Positions 1 through 8,356 of a stretch of DNA of 34,836 nt are shown piece by piece. Both the position numbers and the translations under genes were made by a program. Every line of letters begins with the position of its first letter. Positions within the stretch are counted from its first letter, which is position 1. A model generated the notes under the pieces. The model was given only the letters and a program-made list of their open reading frames with translations, was not told where the DNA came from and did no database searches. The stretch comes from JANXPZ01 sp033853925 (GTDB lineage: Bacteria > Eisenbacteria > RBG-16-71-46): assembly GCA_033853925.1 (NCBI GenBank), contig JAWOLC010000110.1, forward strand, positions 1 to 34,836, in the 5' to 3' direction.

Positions 1-2
1 CG

Positions 3-1169
3 CTCGCGCTCGCGCTGGTCCTCGGACTGGCGCCGGCCGCGGCGGCCGCCGCCGGCGGCGCGACCGTCCAGGTACGGCTCTCGGAATGGCAGGTGGGGCT
101 GGCGCCGGCGTCGGTGCCCGCGGGGCGCGTCACCTTCCGGGTCACCAACGCGGGCACGATCCCGCACGCCTTCGAGGTCGAGGGCCGCGGCGTCGAGAAG
201 AGCACGCGGCAGCTCCAGCCGGGAGACACCGTCGCCCTGAGCGTGACGCTGGCGGCGGGAATCTACGAGACCTACTGCCCGATCGGAGGCGACTCCCACA
301 AGATGCTGGGCATGGACAACCATCTGGCGGTCACCGGCGCCTCCGCGGGGGCCACGGCCGCACCCCGCGAGGGGGCGGGCCCGTCGGCGCGGACCGAGGA
401 GGGCGAGGCAATCGCCGCCGCCCGAGAAGACGCCGCCATGGCCGAGCACGGGGCCATGGCGGCGGCCGAGGACGCCGGGCGCGAAGCCGGCGAGTACTCG
501 GCTCCGCAGGCGAAGGCGATGCGGGTGAGCGGCGGCGGCCCCGTGATCCAGATCCTTCCCGGGCCGTTTCCCTTCGCCGACAGCGCCCGGGCCGTGATCC
601 TGAGCCGACCGGCCGACCAGAGGGATGACCTCGCCCAGAAGGCCCGCCTCGGCCCCTACTCCGACAACGTCGCCCGCATCTCGGGCGACATCTCGCTCCT
701 GGCCGTGGATCGCGGCGCGACCGGCGACTCGGTGAGCGGCACCGCCGACTTCACCACCCGGGACGGGGCCCGGTGGCGGCTCGTCCTGGACCGCGTGCAG
801 ACCCGGGACATCCCCTTCAACCCGCGCTTCGGCGGGGTGATCATGGGGCTCTACTACCACGGGGCCACCGGCGTGCACACGCCGCTCGTGCCCACGATCC
901 GCAGCTCGCTCGCCCTGTGGGCCTTCGCGCACCTCTACCGCGACGGACGACTCGTCACGGACGACGCGATGGTGCACGTCATGCTGCTCTCGCGCACGCG
1001 TCGCGAGGGCGACTTCGCCCTGCAATGCTGGGATTGCAGCCGCCAGCCGATCGAGGAGCTGCAGCTCCAGGTGACGCCGGCGCCGGGCGCGCCGCCTCTC
1101 CCGGCGCCGGGCGGCTTCCTCTTCGTGAACTGGGAGAAGTCCTCGGGCACCCTGCTGGCCGCGAGATGA
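3..1169 (+). CDS. Secreted cupredoxin-domain protein, 5' partial
   Basis: The reading frame is open from base 3, so the true start lies before the window. The visible N-terminus is a hydrophobic Leu/Ala stretch ending in an Ala-rich segment, typical of the end of a signal peptide. A small cupredoxin-like domain follows: the copper ligands fit His (codon at 165, in IPHAF), Cys (276, in YCPIGG), His (297) and Met (312), giving C-x6-H-x4-M. This resembles the EfeO/plastocyanin-like family. A low-complexity Ala/Glu linker (about 350-510) leads to a C-terminal domain of about 200 residues that I do not recognise; it contains a CWDC motif. The likely role is periplasmic or surface copper binding or electron transfer. 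The fusion of a copper domain to an unknown domain is the odd part. A hairpin downstream probably ends the transcript. Confidence 0.72.
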   Translation, partial: LALALVLGLAPAAAAAAGGATVQVRLSEWQVGLAPASVPAGRVTFRVTNAGTIPHAFEVEGRGVEKSTRQLQPGDTVALSVTLAAGIYETYCPIGGDSHKMLGMDNHLAVTGASAGATAAPREGAGPSARTEEGEAIAAAREDAAMAEHGAMAAAEDAGREAGEYSAPQAKAMRVSGGGPVIQILPGPFPFADSARAVILSRPADQRDDLAQKARLGPYSDNVARISGDISLLAVDRGATGDSVSGTADFTTRDGARWRLVLDRVQTRDIPFNPRFGGVIMGLYYHGATGVHTPLVPTIRSSLALWAFAHLYRDGRLVTDDAMVHVMLLSRTRREGDFALQCWDCSRQPIEELQLQVTPAPGAPPLPAPGGFLFVNWEKSSGTLLAAR

Positions 1170-1215
1170 AGCGGGGACGACTCACGGCGTCCGCCAGCCG
1201 CGCCCGGGAGGGAAA

Positions 1216-1242
1216 GCCGCCCGCGGAGCGGCGGCGGGCGGC
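1216..1242 (+). terminator. Candidate terminator after the cupredoxin gene
   Basis: A perfect 9-bp GC stem (1216-1224 with 1234-1242) with a 9-base loop lies 47 bases after the stop codon. There is no U-tract, as is usual for intrinsic-like hairpins in such GC-rich DNA, so function is inferred from position only. Confidence 0.4.
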
Positions 1243-1289
1243 CGCCGAGCCTGCCGCCGCGCGCAACGCCCGGCGCTCCGCCCCCTCCC

Positions 1290-1318
1290 TTCGAGCGCCT
1301 CGCGCCCGGTGCTACCCT
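1290..1318 (+). promoter_or_regulatory. Candidate sigma70 promoter of glcD, leaderless
   Basis: A TACCCT -10 box (1313-1318) lies 17 bases after a weak TTCGAG -35. The -10 ends seven bases before the GTG start of glcD at 1326, so the transcript would begin at or next to the start codon. No Shine-Dalgarno sequence precedes the GTG, which agrees with a leaderless mRNA. Confidence 0.4.
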
Positions 1319-1325
1319 GCGGCGC

Positions 1326-2822
1326 GTGGACTGGAGCCCCGAGACCCTGGCCGAGCTGCGCGCCCTGCTCGGTGACGACGGAGTGCTCGACAGCGAGGCC
1401 GCGCGCTTCACCTACGAGGTGGACGCGCTCACGCTGGAGCGCGGCCGGCCGGACCTGGTCGCGCTGCCGCGCTCGAGCGACGAGGTCGCGGCGCTCGTGC
1501 GCTGGGCGCGCGCCCACGCGGTGCCGGTCACGGCGCGCGGCGCGGGCACCGGCTTGGGCGGGGGCTCGACGCCCGTGCGCGGGGGCCTCGTCCTGTCGCT
1601 GAACCGCATGGACCGCGTGCTGCGCATCGACCCCGAGCGCCAGCTCGCCTGGGTCCAACCGGGCGTCGTCAACCTGGATCTCTCGCAGCAGTGCGCGCCG
1701 TTCGGCCTCTTCTACGCGCCCGATCCCGCTTCCCAGCAGGTCAGCACGATCGGCGGCAACGTGGCGGCGAATGCGGGCGGCCCGCACTGCCTCAAGCACG
1801 GCGTCACCTACAACCACACGCTGGGGCTCGTCGTGGTGCTCCACGACGGCACGACCGTGGAGCTGGGGGGCGAGGCCCCCGACGCTCCCCAGGCGGACCT
1901 GGCCTCCGTGGTCGTGGGCAGCGAGGGCACGCTCGGCATCGTCACCGAGATCTGCGTGCGGCTCCTCCCCCTGCCCGAGGCCGTGCAGACGATGCTCTTC
2001 GACTTCGTGGAGGTGGCCGACGCCTGCCGCGCGGTCTCGGCGGTGATCGCCGCCGGCATCGTGCCCGCGGCCATGGAGATCATGGACACGCCCACGATCG
2101 AGGTGGTCGAGGCCTGGCTCGGCCTGGGCCTCCCCCGCGACGCGGGCGCCGTGCTGCTGATCGAGGTGGACGGGCCGGCGGCGAGCCTCGCCCCGCAGGT
2201 CGAGCGCATCGCGGCGATCGCCCACGAGCAGCACGCGCGCGCGACCCGCGTGGCGCGCGACGCCGAGGAGCGCGCGGCGCTCTGGCGCGGGCGCAAGTCG
2301 GCGTTCGGCGCCTACGGGCGGACGGGCAAGGGCTTCTACCTGATGGACGGCGTGGTCCCGCGCACGCGGCTCGCCGAGGCGCTCACCCGGATCTACGCTC
2401 TGGCGCGCGAGCGCGGGCTGCGCGCGGGCAACGTTTTCCACGCGGGCGACGGGAACCTGCACCCGCACATCCTCTTCGACTTCGACGACGCGCGGTCGCA
2501 GGCGGCGGCGCTCGAGGTCTCGCAGGAGATCCTGCGCATGTGCATCCGCATGGGCGGCACGATCTCGGGCGAGCACGGCGTCGGCATCGAGAAGGCGCCG
2601 CTCATGAAAGACGTGTACGCTCCCGCCGACCTGGCGGTGATGGAGCGCCTGCGCCGGGCGTTCGACCCGGGCGGACTGCTCAATCCCTGCAAGATCCTCC
2701 CCGGCGGCTCGGGCTGCGGCGAAGTCGGCACGCCCGCCTCGGGGCCGGGAGAGGCCCTGCTCGCCCCCGTGCCGCTCGGCGGGCGGCAGCCGCGCGCGGA
2801 CCGGGAGGGACCGTGGATCTGA
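1326..2822 (+). CDS. glcD: FAD-linked oxidase, GlcD-like
   Basis: The 498-residue product matches the length and architecture of the FAD-binding subunit of glycolate/D-lactate oxidase. The PCMH-type FAD domain shows GAGTGLGGG, then the DPAS...STIGGNVAANAGG segment and VVGSEGTLGIVTE. The C-terminal oxidase-cap half carries GDGNLHPHILFD and GEHGVG, the family's signature near the flavin. The reaction would be oxidation of a 2-hydroxy acid to the 2-oxo acid, with electrons passed to the respiratory chain. The start is a GTG at 1326 with no visible ribosome binding site. The last 10 bases overlap the next gene, so translation is probably coupled. A GlcE-like gene lies three genes downstream, but no GlcF iron-sulfur gene is present. 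The substrate (glycolate, lactate or other) cannot be fixed from sequence. Confidence 0.9.
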   Translation: MDWSPETLAELRALLGDDGVLDSEAARFTYEVDALTLERGRPDLVALPRSSDEVAALVRWARAHAVPVTARGAGTGLGGGSTPVRGGLVLSLNRMDRVLRIDPERQLAWVQPGVVNLDLSQQCAPFGLFYAPDPASQQVSTIGGNVAANAGGPHCLKHGVTYNHTLGLVVVLHDGTTVELGGEAPDAPQADLASVVVGSEGTLGIVTEICVRLLPLPEAVQTMLFDFVEVADACRAVSAVIAAGIVPAAMEIMDTPTIEVVEAWLGLGLPRDAGAVLLIEVDGPAASLAPQVERIAAIAHEQHARATRVARDAEERAALWRGRKSAFGAYGRTGKGFYLMDGVVPRTRLAEALTRIYALARERGLRAGNVFHAGDGNLHPHILFDFDDARSQAAALEVSQEILRMCIRMGGTISGEHGVGIEKAPLMKDVYAPADLAVMERLRRAFDPGGLLNPCKILPGGSGCGEVGTPASGPGEALLAPVPLGGRQPRADREGPWI

Positions 2823-4078
2823 TCGAGACGACGCCCGGCGCGGAGGCCGCCGACGCGGCAGGGCCGCCGGCGCCCACGACCGCGCGCGAAGAGCAGGGAG
2901 CGGCCGAGGCGGCGCCGCGCGTGGCCTGGCCGCTCGCCATCGCGCTGAGCCTGGCTCTCGGCGTGACGTTCCGGCTGACGGATCGGGGCACCCTGGGCAA
3001 CCCGTACCTGCCCTTCTACGTGTGGGCGGCGGCGGCGGGTGCGGCGATCCTCCTCTATCTGTGGCTCGGTCGCGCGGCGGTCCGGGGGGCGGGAGCGCGG
3101 CGGGGCGAAGCGGAGACGCCGCGAGGCCGGGACGTGGCCTGGGCAGCGGTGGTGATCGCCGCCTTCGTCATCGACGCGCTGACCCTCGCGCCCCCGCGCC
3201 ACCCGGGTCTGGCGCTCCTCGCCGCCCTGCACCTGCCGGCGCTCACCTGGATGATCGTCGGCCTGGCCGCGATCGGACCGGCGGGCGACCCGCTCGAGCG
3301 CTTCGCCGCGGTGGTCAAGTCGGTCGAAGTGCTCGTGACCGGGGCGGTCTTCGCCGGCGCGGTGGTCATCTTCGCCGCCGTCACGTTCAGCCTCTTCGAC
3401 GCCCTGGGCCTCGGGCTGCCGCCGTCGCTGCGGCGGACGCTGCTCCCGCTCCTCGCCGCCTTCGTCCCCGTGCTCGCGGTGGCCACCGTCTACGATCCGG
3501 GCCTGCGCCCGGCGGCGCAACGCTTCGGCGCCCCCGGCTTCGCGCGCCTCCTCTTCGTCGCCGCGCGGGTCCTGCTGCCTCCGACCCTGCTCGTGCTGCT
3601 CGTCGTGGCGCTCGTCCTGCCCTGGCGCTTCGCCGCGCTGGCGGAGAGCCGCCGGACCCTGATCGCCTTCAACGCCATGCTCTTCGCGGTCATGCTCCTC
3701 CTCGTGGGGGCCACGCCGGTCCGAGCCGACGGCCTCGGGCCGGCGCTCCGGGGCTGGCTGCGCCGCGGCGTGGTCGCCTCGGCCTTCCTCGCCGCGCTGA
3801 CCGGCGTCTACGCCCTGGCCGCCGTGCTCGCGCGCACCGGCCAGGGCGGGCTCACGCCGAACCGCCTCACCGTGATCGGCTGGAACGTGGTCAACGTCGC
3901 GACCCTGTCGCTCCTGCTCGTTCTCCAGATCCGGGTCGGGCGCGCGCGCTGGGAGCGCGCGGTCCACGTGGCCATGAGCGCGGGGCTGGTCCTCTACTTC
4001 CTGTGGACCGCGTTCGTGCTCGTGGCCTTGCCGCTCGTCGCCCGGGCCGCGCACTGGCCCCTGGAGGCCCACGGATGA
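2813..4078 (+). CDS. Polytopic membrane protein of unknown function
   Basis: I chose the GTG at 2813 because GGGAGGGA sits just upstream and the start overlaps the glcD stop by 10 bases; the frame is open further upstream but only as a shadow of glcD. The 421-residue product has a charged Ala/Glu-rich N-terminus of about 40 residues and then about 11 hydrophobic segments, for example around LPFYVWAAAAGAAILLYLWL and LLPPTLLVLLVVALVLPW. No catalytic motif is visible. The segment LTPNRLTVIGWNVVNV faintly recalls DUF4153-type proteins, but I would not assign the family. The stop overlaps the kinase ATG (ATGA), so all three genes are translationally coupled. A role as membrane partner or sensor for the kinase is inference from position only. 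Confidence 0.75.
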   Translation: MDLIETTPGAEAADAAGPPAPTTAREEQGAAEAAPRVAWPLAIALSLALGVTFRLTDRGTLGNPYLPFYVWAAAAGAAILLYLWLGRAAVRGAGARRGEAETPRGRDVAWAAVVIAAFVIDALTLAPPRHPGLALLAALHLPALTWMIVGLAAIGPAGDPLERFAAVVKSVEVLVTGAVFAGAVVIFAAVTFSLFDALGLGLPPSLRRTLLPLLAAFVPVLAVATVYDPGLRPAAQRFGAPGFARLLFVAARVLLPPTLLVLLVVALVLPWRFAALAESRRTLIAFNAMLFAVMLLLVGATPVRADGLGPALRGWLRRGVVASAFLAALTGVYALAAVLARTGQGGLTPNRLTVIGWNVVNVATLSLLLVLQIRVGRARWERAVHVAMSAGLVLYFLWTAFVLVALPLVARAAHWPLEAHG

Positions 4079-6381
4079 CGCCGCACGGTCCCGATCCCAC
4101 CGCCCCGCCCGATCCCCTGGTCGGCTCGCGGCTCTCGCACTACCGCGTGCTCGAGCGGATCGGCAGCGGCGGGATGGGCGTGGTCTACAAGGCGAGCGAC
4201 GAGCGCCTGCCGCGCGAGGTGGCCATCAAGGTCCTGCCGGCGGGGGCGCTCGCCGATCCCGAGAGGCGCGCCCGCTTCCGCCGCGAGGCCGTGGCCCTGG
4301 CGCGGCTCAACCATCCGGCGATCGCCACCCTCTTCGAGTTCGACCAGGCGGCCGACCTCGACTTCCTGGTGATGGAATTCGTGGCCGGGGAGACGCTCGA
4401 GGCGCGGCTGGCGCGCGGGCCGCTCGCCGAGGACGAGATCGTGGCGCTCACGCTGCAGGTCCTCGACGGGCTCACGGCCGCGCACGAGCGGGGCGTGGTG
4501 CACCGGGACCTCAAGCCCGGGAACATCGTGGTGACGCCGCGCGGGCAGGTGAAGCTGCTGGACTTCGGCGTGGCCAAGTTCGTGGGCGCGGACCGCGCCC
4601 TGGAGGCCTCCGTCCACACGACGGGGGTGGGCGGCCTCGCCGGCACCCTCGCCTACATGGCGCCCGAGCAGCTCCTCGAGACCGCGGTGGACGCCCGCGC
4701 GGACCTCTACGCCGTGGGCGTCGTGCTCTACCGGATGGCGACGGGTCGCCTGCCCTTCACCGACCAGCCCCCGCTGGCGCTCGTGAACCGCATCCTCAAC
4801 GACCCGCCCCCGTCGGCCCGGGCCCTGCGCGCCGATCTCGCGCCGGGCCTCGACGACCTGATCCGTCGCTGCCTGGAGAAGGACCCCGCCCGCCGGCCGC
4901 CCTCGGCGGACGCGCTGGCCGCCGAGCTGAGGCGCGCGCTGGAGCCCGCGCGCGACGGGGCGGCGCCCGAGGCCGAGGGCGGGAGGCCCGGCCGGCCGGC
5001 GCTCCACTCCCTCGTCGTCCTGCCGCTCGAGAACATCTCGGGCGACTCCGGCCAGGAGTACTTCGCCGACGGCATGACCGACGCGCTCATCGCGAACCTG
5101 GCCAGCATCGAGGCGCTGCGGGTCATCTCGCGCACCTCGGCCATGCGCTTCAAGGGCGCGCGCCGGCCGCTGCCCGAGATCGCGCGCGAGCTGGCCGTGC
5201 AGGGCGTGATCGAGGGCACGGTGCTGCGCTCGGGCGAGCGCGTGCGCATCACCGCGCAGCTCGTGGACGCGGCGGCCGACCGCACGCTGTGGGCGTTCAG
5301 CGTCGAGCGCGAGCTGCGCGACGCCCTGGCCCTGCAGAGCGAGGTGGCCCGCGCCGTGGCCGACGAGATCCGGGTGCGGGTCACGCCGCAGGAGCAGGCG
5401 CGGTTGCGCGAGCCGCGCCCGGTGGACCCGCGCGCGCTCGAGCAGGTCCTGCGCGGACGCTTCTTCTGGAACAAGCGCAACGAGGCGGACGTGCGCCGCT
5501 CCATCGAGCTGTTCCACGCGGCGCTCGAGGTGGCGCCCGGCTACGCCGCGGCCTGGGCGGGGCTGGCCGACGCCTGGAACATCCTCGGCGCGTTCCGCAT
5601 CGAGCTGCCGCTGGCGGCGTTCGCCCGCGCCCGCGACGCCGCCGAGCGCGCGCTGGAGCTGGACCCCGCGCTCGCCGAGGCCCACGCGGCCCTGGCCTTC
5701 GCCGTGCAGCATGCGGCCTGGGACTGGGCGAAGGCGGAGGAGTCCTTCCGCCGGGCGATCGCCGCGAACCCCGGGTACGCGACCGCGCGCCACTGGTACG
5801 GCGAGTTCCTCGGGGCCTTCGAGCGCTTCGACCAGGGCCTGGTCGAGGTGCGGCGCGCGCGCCAGTCGGACCCCTTCTCGCCCGTCGTGGGCATGGCCGA
5901 GGCGACCGTTCTCTACTACGCGCGCCGCTTCGAGGAGTCGCTGGCCGTCCTCGACGAGCTGGTGGAGCTGCACCCGGACTTCGCGCTCGTCCATCTCGAC
6001 CGGGGCCGGACGCTGGAGGAGCTGGGGCGGCTCGACGAGGCGCGCGCCGAGTTCGAGAGCGGAGCGCGGCTGGTGGGCACCGATCCCGCCGAGTCCGCGC
6101 CGCTCGGGCACGTCTACGCCGTGGGGGGCGAGCGGGCGAAGGCCGAGGCGATCGTGGCGCGGCTGCGCGAGGCCGGGGCGAGCCGCCACGTGTCTCCCTA
6201 CTCGATCGCCACGATCTACGCGGGACTCAAGGACGTCGACCGCGCCTTCGCCTGGCTGGAGCCGGCGTTCGTGCAGCGCGACCCCATGATGCTCTACCTG
6301 AACGTGCACCCCAGGCTCGATGCGCTGCGCGGCGACCCGCGCTTCGCCGGCCTCGTGCACCGCATCGGGCTGGCGCGATGA
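4075..6381 (+). CDS. Ser/Thr protein kinase with TolB/FlgO-like and TPR regions
   Basis: This is a 768-residue Hanks-type kinase. The glycine loop GSGGMG is at residues 30-35, the ATP lysine is K52 (VAIK), the catalytic loop HRDLKPGN begins at 143 (D145), DFG is at 163 and APE at 196, so it should be active. From about residue 312 (SLVVLPLENISGD) to 430 there is a TolB-amino-terminal/FlgO-like domain, often seen in adenylate-cyclase and kinase fusions. Several TPR repeats fill residues 440-760. No transmembrane segment separates the kinase from the C-terminal part, so the protein looks cytosolic, unlike many bacterial receptor kinases. The ATG overlaps the stop of the preceding membrane-protein gene. 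Lying between glcD and glcE, it may tune that oxidase or its transport, but this is inference. Confidence 0.92.
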   Translation: MTPHGPDPTAPPDPLVGSRLSHYRVLERIGSGGMGVVYKASDERLPREVAIKVLPAGALADPERRARFRREAVALARLNHPAIATLFEFDQAADLDFLVMEFVAGETLEARLARGPLAEDEIVALTLQVLDGLTAAHERGVVHRDLKPGNIVVTPRGQVKLLDFGVAKFVGADRALEASVHTTGVGGLAGTLAYMAPEQLLETAVDARADLYAVGVVLYRMATGRLPFTDQPPLALVNRILNDPPPSARALRADLAPGLDDLIRRCLEKDPARRPPSADALAAELRRALEPARDGAAPEAEGGRPGRPALHSLVVLPLENISGDSGQEYFADGMTDALIANLASIEALRVISRTSAMRFKGARRPLPEIARELAVQGVIEGTVLRSGERVRITAQLVDAAADRTLWAFSVERELRDALALQSEVARAVADEIRVRVTPQEQARLREPRPVDPRALEQVLRGRFFWNKRNEADVRRSIELFHAALEVAPGYAAAWAGLADAWNILGAFRIELPLAAFARARDAAERALELDPALAEAHAALAFAVQHAAWDWAKAEESFRRAIAANPGYATARHWYGEFLGAFERFDQGLVEVRRARQSDPFSPVVGMAEATVLYYARRFEESLAVLDELVELHPDFALVHLDRGRTLEELGRLDEARAEFESGARLVGTDPAESAPLGHVYAVGGERAKAEAIVARLREAGASRHVSPYSIATIYAGLKDVDRAFAWLEPAFVQRDPMMLYLNVHPRLDALRGDPRFAGLVHRIGLAR

Positions 6382-6445
6382 CGCCCCGCGCCCCGGCCCG
6401 AGGAAGCCGCGGAGCGCCGTGGGCGCGCGCGGCTCGGGAGCGCTG

Positions 6446-7678
6446 ATGCGCTCGAACGTGGACCCCGCGGGGTACGTCATCGCCGGGCTGCATCCCTCGT
6501 TCGCGCTGCGCGCGGCCACCCGCGAGGAGGCGGCCGAGGCACTCGCCGCCGCCGCGCGCGAGGGCCTGGGCGTGGTGCCCTGGGGCGGCGGGATCTCGCT
6601 CCCGCACGAGCGCGCCCCCGCTCACTACGGGCTGGCGCTCGACCTCTCCGCCCTGGACCGCATCGTCGAGTACGAGCCCGACGACCTGACGCTCACCGCC
6701 GAATGCGGCGTGACCCTCGCCACCCTGCGCGCCGCGCTGGCCGCGCACGGCCAGGAGCTGCCGCTCGAGGGCGCGCGCGCCGCGCGTGCCACCCTGGGCG
6801 GCGTGCTGGCCGCCAACGCCTCGGGGCCGCGGCGCCGGCGCCTCGGTGCGCCGCGCGACCGCATCCTCGGCGCGCGCTTCGCGCTCGGCGACGGAACGCT
6901 CGCCCGCTCCGGCGGGCGGGTGGTGAAGAACGTCGCGGGCTACGCGGTCCACCGGCTGCTGTGCGGCTCGCGCGGCGGGCTGGCCGTGCTCCTCGAGGCG
7001 AGCCTCAAGCTCCTCCCCGCCCGGGCCCGGCGCGTGGCCCTGATCTTCGGCGTGAGCCCGCGCGAGCTGGCGGACGCGGGCCGCTGGGCGGGCCTGCCGC
7101 GGATCGAGCCGGCCGTGCTCACGGTCGTCGGAGCGGCGCTGATGCGCGCGCTGCCCGTGGCCTCGCCCACCGACGCCTTCACGCTGATCGCGGGCCTCGA
7201 GGACGACGAGGCCCACGTGGACGAGCAGGTCGCCGCCCTCGAGGGCGTGCTCGGCGAGCCGGACGCGCGTCTGGTCGGCGAGTCGGCCGCCGCCCTGTGG
7301 CAGGGGCTCGTCGACCTGGAGGTTCGCGGCGGCGCGCGCCTCACCTTCTCGACCGGCGCCAACACGCCGGCGGCGCTCGCGCCTCTGCTCGAGCAGCCGG
7401 CCGTGGCGGCCGCCGCGCTCCTCCACGCCCCCGCCGGGCGGCTGCACGTCTTCCCGGGAACGGCCTCCGCGCGCCGCCTGGTCGAGGCGCTCGCCCGCGC
7501 GGGCGCTTCGCTCATCGACTGCGTCGTGGGCGCCGACGACCTGGCCGGGGTGGCGGAGCTGGAGCCCGTCCTCCCGCCCCGAGCCGCCGTGCTCGCGCTC
7601 CGCGAGCGCGTGCGCGAGGCGCTGGATCCCTCGGGGGTCATGGCGTACGGCCCGCGCTGGGCGCGCGGGGAGGCGTAG
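6446..7678 (+). CDS. glcE: FAD-binding oxidase subunit, GlcE-like
   Basis: The 410-residue product has a single PCMH-type FAD-binding domain: VPWGGGISLP near residue 45, ALDRIVEYEPDDLTLTAECG, then ATLGGVLAANASGPRR and GRVVKNVAGYAVHRL, the last strongly typical of GlcE. A shorter cap region follows. The protein is somewhat longer than E. coli GlcE (about 350). GlcE pairs with GlcD in the glycolate oxidase complex. I chose the ATG at 6446, which has GGGAG 6 bases upstream; the frame extends further upstream but only as a shadow of the kinase gene. It lies 64 bases after the kinase stop. GlcF should follow in a standard glc operon but does not; the next gene is an unrelated isomerase with its own promoter. 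Confidence 0.87.
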   Translation: MRSNVDPAGYVIAGLHPSFALRAATREEAAEALAAAAREGLGVVPWGGGISLPHERAPAHYGLALDLSALDRIVEYEPDDLTLTAECGVTLATLRAALAAHGQELPLEGARAARATLGGVLAANASGPRRRRLGAPRDRILGARFALGDGTLARSGGRVVKNVAGYAVHRLLCGSRGGLAVLLEASLKLLPARARRVALIFGVSPRELADAGRWAGLPRIEPAVLTVVGAALMRALPVASPTDAFTLIAGLEDDEAHVDEQVAALEGVLGEPDARLVGESAAALWQGLVDLEVRGGARLTFSTGANTPAALAPLLEQPAVAAAALLHAPAGRLHVFPGTASARRLVEALARAGASLIDCVVGADDLAGVAELEPVLPPRAAVLALRERVREALDPSGVMAYGPRWARGEA

Positions 7679-7734
7679 CGGACGGAGCGACGCCGGAGCG
7701 GGCGACCGGCCGGACCGCGAGCCCGGGCCGAGGA

Positions 7735-7763
7735 TTCACGCCGGCGGGGCTTCGGCGTAGGAT
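7735..7763 (+). promoter_or_regulatory. Candidate sigma70 promoter of the CHMI-like gene
   Basis: TTCACG (7735-7740) and TAGGAT (7758-7763) are separated by 17 bases, a good fit to a -35/-10 pair. The expected transcription start is near 7770, leaving a leader of about 100 bases before the ATG at 7869. Confidence 0.45.
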
Positions 7764-7868
7764 GCGGCGAGACGAGCGCGCACTCGCGCGACCGGCCGGG
7801 TGAGCCGCCCGTCGCGGTGACGAAGTGGACGCGTCGGCCCGCGGTCCGGCCGAGAACAGCGAGGCGCC

Positions 7869-8264
7869 ATGCCCCACCTGATCCTCGAGTACTCGAACAA
7901 CCTCCCCGAGCCCGTGGACTTCCCCTCCCTGTTCGGCCAGTTGAACGCCGCGCTCGCCGAGATGGGCCCGTTCCGCCTCGCCGACGTGAAGGCCCGCGCC
8001 ATCGCGCACGACCAGTACCTGGTCGGGGCCGGCTCGCCCGACGCCGTCTTCGTCCATCTCACGGTGGCCATCTTCGGCGGCCGCGACACCGCGCTGCAGA
8101 AGCGGATCAGCGCCCGCCTCCTCGCCATCCTGCGCGAGGGCTTCGCCCGCTCCTGGGCGGAGCGGCCGTGCGACCTCACGGTGGACGTGCACGAGATGCG
8201 GCGGGAGACCTACGGCAAGGAGATGAACGAGCGAGCGGGCGGGCCACCGCATCCGGGCGCGTAG
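7869..8264 (+). CDS. hpaF: 5-carboxymethyl-2-hydroxymuconate Delta-isomerase family protein
   Basis: The 131-residue product begins MPHLILEYSNNL, the hallmark start of the CHMI family: after Met removal Pro1 acts as the catalytic base, as in 4-oxalocrotonate tautomerase relatives. Further family features are the DVKARAIAHDQYLVG segment with its conserved arginine, FVHLTVAIFGGR, and a length close to the usual 126. The reference enzyme works in homoprotocatechuate degradation, but no other genes of that pathway are here, so the physiological substrate is uncertain. A weak GCGAGG lies upstream of the ATG. The gene is convergent with the DUF5916 gene, and a hairpin lies between them. Confidence 0.85.
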   Translation: MPHLILEYSNNLPEPVDFPSLFGQLNAALAEMGPFRLADVKARAIAHDQYLVGAGSPDAVFVHLTVAIFGGRDTALQKRISARLLAILREGFARSWAERPCDLTVDVHEMRRETYGKEMNERAGGPPHPGA

Positions 8265-8270
8265 GACCTG

Positions 8271-8290
8271 CGCGGCCGCCGGGGGCCGCG
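8271..8290. terminator. Candidate bidirectional terminator
   Basis: A 7-bp perfect stem (8271-8277 with 8284-8290) with a 6-base loop lies seven bases after the CHMI stop, in the 92-base gap between convergent genes. It could serve both strands. Confidence 0.4.
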
Positions 8291-8356
8291 AGACCTCGAG
8301 CGGGTCGCTCGCCGAGCCGCCAGCCACCGCGCGAAGCAGCCCAGCCGGAGCCCCGC

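Noticed and set aside
7869..8264. Treating the CHMI-like gene as the missing GlcF or part of the glc operon
   Set aside because: It has no cysteine clusters for iron-sulfur centres, is far too short, and has its own promoter.
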